From: CAIQQQ01 sp040399685
Lineage (GTDB): Bacteria > Pseudomonadota > Alphaproteobacteria > Acetobacterales > Acetobacteraceae
NCBI GenBank assembly: GCA_040399685.1
Contig: JBBART010000002.1
Coordinates: 186,001 to 250,000, forward strand
Direction: 5' to 3'
DNA length: 64,000 nucleotides
This document shows positions 60,772 through 64,000 of this stretch, one piece after another. The notes under the pieces are model-generated. The model ran no database searches. It was not told where the DNA came from and worked only from the letters and a program-made list of their open reading frames with translations. How positions within the stretch are numbered: position 1 is the stretch's first letter; every line of letters begins with the position of its first letter. A program made the position numbers and the translations under genes.

Positions 60772-61893
60772 GTAATGCTCTGCCAGCGGTTCAAAACCAT
60801 TGAACCGCTGGCTGGCATAGGTGGTGACATACGCGCCGGTCGACATCAGCGCCAGCCGCTCACCGCTCTTGAGGCTTAGCGGCAGGCGGTAGTTGGACTT
60901 CTCATACATGATGTCTGCCCCGTCGCAGGTGGGGCCGGCAATCGCAACCGGGCCTGTCTCATCGCCGTCATGCTCGCTGGCGATGCGGTATTTGATCGAT
61001 TCGCCCTCGGTCTCGGCCAAGCCGCCGAAGCGGCCGATGTCGAGATACACCCAGCGCACCGGGTCGTTGCCGCGGCGGCTGACCAGCACGATCTCGGTGC
61101 TGACAACGCCGGCATCGGCCACCAGGAAGCGGCCTGGCTCGATCAGCATTTCCGGCAGGGCGTTGCCGAAATGCTTGGTCATGGCGCCCATGATGGCATT
61201 GCCGAAGCGCTCGATGCCGGGCACGTCGTCGCGATAGGTGGTGGGGAACCCGCCGCCCAGATTGACCATGCGCAGATTGACGCCGGAATCGCGCAGATCG
61301 GTGAACAGCATGGACACGCGGCCGATGGCGGCCTCGTAGCTGCTGGTGTCGGTCTGCTGGCTGCCGACGTGGAAGGACAGCCCGAACGGGTCCAGCCCCA
61401 GCGTGCCGGCGCGGATCATCAGGTCGCGCGCATGGTCCAGCGTGGTGCCGAACTTGCGCGACAACGGCCAGTCAGCGCCGGCGTTTTCGACCAGGATGCG
61501 GCAATAGACGCGGCTGCCCGGGGCGTGCTCGGCGATCTTTTCCAGTTCCTCGTCGGAATCGAACGCGAACATGTCCACACCCGCAGCAAATGCGCGCTTG
61601 ATGGCCGACACCTTCTTGATGGTGTTGCCAAAGCTGATGCGCGCGGGGGTGGCGCCGGCCTGGAGGCAGGAGTCGATTTCTTCGGCGCTGGCGGCGTCAA
61701 AGCTGCTGCCAAGACCCACCAGACGCTCCAAAATCGGCGCGGCCGGATTGGCCTTCACGGCATAATAGACCTGGGCGAGCGGCAAAGCTTCGCGCAAAGC
61801 ACGGAAATTGCTTTCCACACGACCAATATCCAGCACCAGACACGGCGTTGCCGGTTGGTTGTAGGCAAGGAAACGAGCGACTTTTGGAGTCAT
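60766..61893 (-). CDS. Ornithine/lysine decarboxylase, fold-type III PLP
   Basis: A 375-residue eukaryotic-type ODC. PLP Lys47 is in VYYAVKANPAAPI; FDAASAEEIDSCL, the PLP-binding FHVGSQQ, GGGFPT and EPGRFLVADAG, and the catalytic Cys in GPTCDGADIMYE follow. Length fits the alphaproteobacterial ODC/LDC group, which makes putrescine (or cadaverine) and starts polyamine synthesis. It has its own promoter and a 200-base structured leader on the minus strand and ends in a REP-like cluster. Substrate preference between ornithine and lysine is unclear. Confidence 0.95.
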   Translation of the reverse strand: MTPKVARFLAYNQPATPCLVLDIGRVESNFRALREALPLAQVYYAVKANPAAPILERLVGLGSSFDAASAEEIDSCLQAGATPARISFGNTIKKVSAIKRAFAAGVDMFAFDSDEELEKIAEHAPGSRVYCRILVENAGADWPLSRKFGTTLDHARDLMIRAGTLGLDPFGLSFHVGSQQTDTSSYEAAIGRVSMLFTDLRDSGVNLRMVNLGGGFPTTYRDDVPGIERFGNAIMGAMTKHFGNALPEMLIEPGRFLVADAGVVSTEIVLVSRRGNDPVRWVYLDIGRFGGLAETEGESIKYRIASEHDGDETGPVAIAGPTCDGADIMYEKSNYRLPLSLKSGERLALMSTGAYVTTYASQRFNGFEPLAEHYI

Positions 61894-62091
61894 CGCACGG
61901 GGCCCCCTGATATGACGCCCGCCTGTGAAGGCGACGGGCGAAGGTTATGAAACGGTCGAACGAACCAGCGACCAGACGAAAGATTTCGCGACGAGAGGGT
62001 GTCGCAAACCCGGTGTGCCAGAACGCTTGACGTCGTTACGTAACCCCAAAGTCAAAGGTTGGGGGGCCAGAGGCACGTGCGTTGCTGCGTG
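61894..62091 (-). promoter_or_regulatory. Long structured leader of the ornithine decarboxylase gene (candidate speF RNA motif)
   Basis: About 200 untranslated bases lie between the predicted transcript start and the ATG at 61893. On the minus strand they can form several hairpins, for example CCCCAA with TTGGGG near 62065 and 62045, and CGCCCG with CGGGCG around 61944-61920, and finally a GGGGGCCCC-rich segment just before the start. The speF RNA motif described upstream of ornithine decarboxylase genes in alphaproteobacteria has this placement. I cannot align it to the motif by eye, so the assignment rests on position and structure. Confidence 0.5.
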
Positions 62092-62096
62092 ATTTC

Positions 62097-62125
62097 GAGA
62101 TAGGACCCCCACCCCCCAAGTGCAA
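62097..62125 (-). promoter_or_regulatory. Sigma-70 type promoter for ornithine decarboxylase
   Basis: On the minus strand, TTGCAC (62125-62120) and TATCTC (62102-62097) are 17 bases apart, with a G-rich spacer. Transcription would start near 62090, about 200 bases before the decarboxylase ATG, and directly downstream of the yccA terminator. Confidence 0.6.
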
Positions 62126-62152
62126 GAGTTTTTTTAAGTCATTTTAAAAATG

Positions 62153-62183
62153 CAAAAGGCCGGGGACATCCCCCGGCCTTTTG
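62153..62183 (-). terminator. Intrinsic terminator of the Bax-inhibitor-1 gene
   Basis: On the minus strand CAAAAGGCCGGGG and CCCCGGCCTTTTG form a perfect 13-bp stem with a 5-base loop, followed by CATTTTTAAAA. It lies 23 bases after the gene's stop codon and is the clearest rho-independent terminator in the window. Confidence 0.9.
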
Positions 62184-62205
62184 TCGCAATCTAACTTTTT
62201 ATCAA

Positions 62206-62976
62206 TCAGTTGCTGCGACGGTCGCCCGCGAACTGCAGAAGCAGCATGAACAGGTTGATGAAGTTCAGATACAGGCTCAGCGCGTCATACACGCTGCGCT
62301 TGCCCGCTTCTTGCGTGCCGCCAGCCTGGGCAAACTGCACATAGGTGGTCTTGATGCGCTGGGTGTCATACGCGGTCAGGCCCGTGAAGATGACAACGCC
62401 GATGGCGCTGATGGCGAACTGCAAGGCGCTGGAGCCAACAAAAATGTTCACCAATCCGGCGAGCACGATGCCGAACAGGCCCATGATGAGAAAGCTGCCC
62501 ATCCGCGTCAGGTCCGTGCGGGTGACGTAACCCCAGATGCTCATGGCCGAGAAGGTGCCGGCGGTGATGAAGAACACCCGCACGATGCTTTCGCCGGTGT
62601 AGATCTGGAAGATGTTCATCATGCTGGCGCCCATTGCGGCGGCGAAGGCCCAGAAGATCGCCTTGGCCGCAGTGGCCGACAGGCGCTCCACGCCGAAGCT
62701 AAGCACCATCACGAAGGCCAGCGGCGCAAACATGCTGATATAGGCGAGCGTGCCGGGAACGTGCACCAAGCCGCCGGGGGTCTGCACCAGCGGGTAGAAC
62801 ACATCGCGGAAATACGAATTGCAGGCGAAGGCCACAATGCCGGTCAACAGCAGGCCAGACGACATCCAGTTGTAGACGCGCAGCATATAGGAACGCAGAC
62901 CCGCATCGATCGCCGCTGCCGATGAGGCGGCACCGCCGGCGCCGGGGTAGGTCCGAAAGTCGGGGCTATAAGCCAT
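62206..62976 (-). CDS. Bax inhibitor-1/YccA family membrane protein
   Basis: A 256-residue protein with seven hydrophobic helices. Family blocks are AIDAGLRSYMLRVYNWMSSG, then GLLLTGIVAF, RLSATAAKAIFWAFAAAMGA, and the C-terminal GLTAYDTQRIKTTY and YDALSLYLNFINLFMLLLQF, which hold the aspartates of the pH-sensitive Ca2+ leak channel BsYetJ. YccA regulates FtsH in E. coli. ATG 62976 has AAAGGAAACC upstream. A rho-independent terminator follows. Confidence 0.94.
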   Translation of the reverse strand: MAYSPDFRTYPGAGGAASSAAAIDAGLRSYMLRVYNWMSSGLLLTGIVAFACNSYFRDVFYPLVQTPGGLVHVPGTLAYISMFAPLAFVMVLSFGVERLSATAAKAIFWAFAAAMGASMMNIFQIYTGESIVRVFFITAGTFSAMSIWGYVTRTDLTRMGSFLIMGLFGIVLAGLVNIFVGSSALQFAISAIGVVIFTGLTAYDTQRIKTTYVQFAQAGGTQEAGKRSVYDALSLYLNFINLFMLLLQFAGDRRSN

Positions 62977-63124
62977 TGCAGGGTTTCCTTTGACGCAAAG
63001 CGAGCTTGAGTGGGAGGCATAAACCGCCTGCCCGTGCCTTATAATTCATATAAAGGCAGGCCATGTTCAAGCGGTCATCATATTAAACCGCTGAAACAAA
63101 GCAAACTGCGGCAGTATAATTGCC

Positions 63125-64000
63125 CTAATCGTTTCGCAGCAATGGCGCGGCTTTGGCCCGCAAGGCGGCCTCTGTGCCAACAAAGCCGAACAAAAGCATC
63201 AGGCTCATGCAGCCCAGAATGGTCAGCGCCAGCGTTCCCGGCAGAAACGCCCAGTCGGTGCGCATGACGTAATGAACCACCCCGAAGCTGGATGCGGTGC
63301 CGATCACAGCCGCGATCACCCCCGCCACCACACCCAGAATACCGAATTCCACCAGCCATGCGGCGCGGATCTGCCGGCGGGTGGCACCGAGGCTTTTCAG
63401 GATGACCGCCTCGCCAATCCGCCGCCTTTGCCCAGATGCGACAGCGCCGCCCAGCACCAGCGTGCCCGAGATGAGCGTGAGCGAGCCGGTTGCGGCCAAG
63501 GCCGCGCCCAATTGGCCAAATATCTCGCTCACCGCCGCCAGCACGTCCGCCACCCGAATGCCGGACACGTTGGGCAGCGCGTCCGTCACCGCGCGCAGCA
63601 GGCGGGCCTGCGAGCTATCGGTGGCCCGGACGGTGGCGATATGGGTGTGTGGCGCCTTCTCCAGCAGGCCGGGGGAGGCAACCATGGTGAAGTTGATGCC
63701 CATCGTGCGCCAGGCGATGTCGCGCAGGTTGCGCACCTGCAGGTCGATATCCCGGCCCAGCACATTGACGCGGATGACATCGCCGATCTTGACGCCCCAG
63801 CCGCGCGCCAGATTGGCGTCAAACGACACCAGCGGCGGGCCGGCATAGTCTTGCGGCCACCAATCGCCCTCCACCAGCCGGGCGCCTTCGGGCGCGACGG
63901 TGGCATAGGTCAGTCCGCGATCGCCGCGCAGCGCCCAGGCGGTGTCTGGCGTGGCGGCCACCTTGTCCACCGGCACGCCGGCCACGGCCACAATGCGGGC
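63125..64000 (-). CDS. FtsX/MacB-type ABC transporter permease, C-terminal part (YbbP-like), cut by window edge
   Basis: The minus-strand frame is open to the edge of the window, so only the last 291 residues are seen. The visible part has a periplasmic region (GDVIRVNVLGRDIDLQVRNL), then FtsX-domain helices: TLISGTLVLGGAVASGQRRR, GEAVILKSLGATRRQIRAAW, and two final helices ending FGFVGTEAALRAKAAPLLRND. This matches the YbbP-type permeases of about 800-850 residues, which pair with a YbbA ATPase. The start and the ATPase would be beyond 64000. Confidence 0.88.
   Translation of the reverse strand, partial: ARIVAVAGVPVDKVAATPDTAWALRGDRGLTYATVAPEGARLVEGDWWPQDYAGPPLVSFDANLARGWGVKIGDVIRVNVLGRDIDLQVRNLRDIAWRTMGINFTMVASPGLLEKAPHTHIATVRATDSSQARLLRAVTDALPNVSGIRVADVLAAVSEIFGQLGAALAATGSLTLISGTLVLGGAVASGQRRRIGEAVILKSLGATRRQIRAAWLVEFGILGVVAGVIAAVIGTASSFGVVHYVMRTDWAFLPGTLALTILGCMSLMLLFGFVGTEAALRAKAAPLLRND

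Noticed and set aside
1..64000. CRISPR arrays, complete IS elements, prophage genes, replication origin
   Set aside because: None was seen. No regularly spaced repeats, no transposase or integrase of full length, no DnaA-box cluster or dnaA/parAB genes apart from bcsQ.

Overview
The window reads as chromosomal DNA of a GC-rich alphaproteobacterium, most likely an acetic-acid-bacteria relative (Acetobacteraceae). The pointers are: a fused BcsA-BcsB cellulose synthase of about 1540 residues as in Komagataeibacter AcsAB; alphaproteobacterial neighbourhoods (thioredoxin/TPR - LonN - Trm112 - DUF971; CarD - 7Fe ferredoxin - S4 protein - Suv3-like helicase); a SAM-II type riboswitch in front of metZ; MmcB; and a fold-type III ornithine decarboxylase with a long structured leader. 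I name no genus or species.

Layout. 1-6154: a molybdopterin sulfoxide reductase gene interrupted by an in-frame amber codon, a sulfotransferase remnant, and sulfate activation genes cysD-cysNC. 6283-14354: tRNA-Gly(GCC), a redox/proteostasis operon, an L,D-transpeptidase, a GTP cyclohydrolase II, an orphan OmpR-type regulator, folE, apaG, metZ with its riboswitch, and tRNA-Gly(CCC). 14591-24379: a cellulose operon bcsZ - Pro-rich subunit - bcsQ - bcsAB - short bcsC. 24354-33938: DsbD-like reductase, HrpB helicase, HtrA protease, a two-component system, and small repair and metabolic genes. 33946-38078: carD, fdxA, hslR-like and Suv3-like helicase. 38197-42293: htpG, an M17 aminopeptidase and a MarR regulator. 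42394-44132: two sugar ABC permeases without partners. 44938-49097: surface-sugar genes (WecA/MraY-like, CapD/PglF-like, DegT-like). 49100-50018: a tightly overlapped three-gene cassette around a secreted EndoU-like protein. 50013-53193: RNA methyltransferase, DUF423, proline iminopeptidase and a beta-hydroxyacid dehydrogenase. 53286-59744: a NitT/TauT-type transporter with a KynB-like hydrolase, an allophanate hydrolase and an amidase, probably for scavenging a nitrogen compound. 59837-64000: uronate dehydrogenase-like gene, ornithine decarboxylase, Bax-inhibitor-1 protein and the end of an FtsX-type permease.

Functional picture. cysD-cysNC make APS/PAPS, and metZ (SAM-repressed) uses reduced sulfur for methionine. 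The cellulose operon makes and exports a glucan, with c-di-GMP control through PilZ. Its BcsC keeps the outer-membrane barrel region but has almost no TPR scaffold. The sugar genes look like the start of a bacillosamine-type pathway. The most interesting parts are the short-BcsC cellulose system, the EndoU cassette, the SAM-II riboswitch, the hairpin that buries the ribosome binding site of the TauA-like gene, and the ornithine decarboxylase leader. No CRISPR array, complete insertion sequence, prophage or replication origin was seen.
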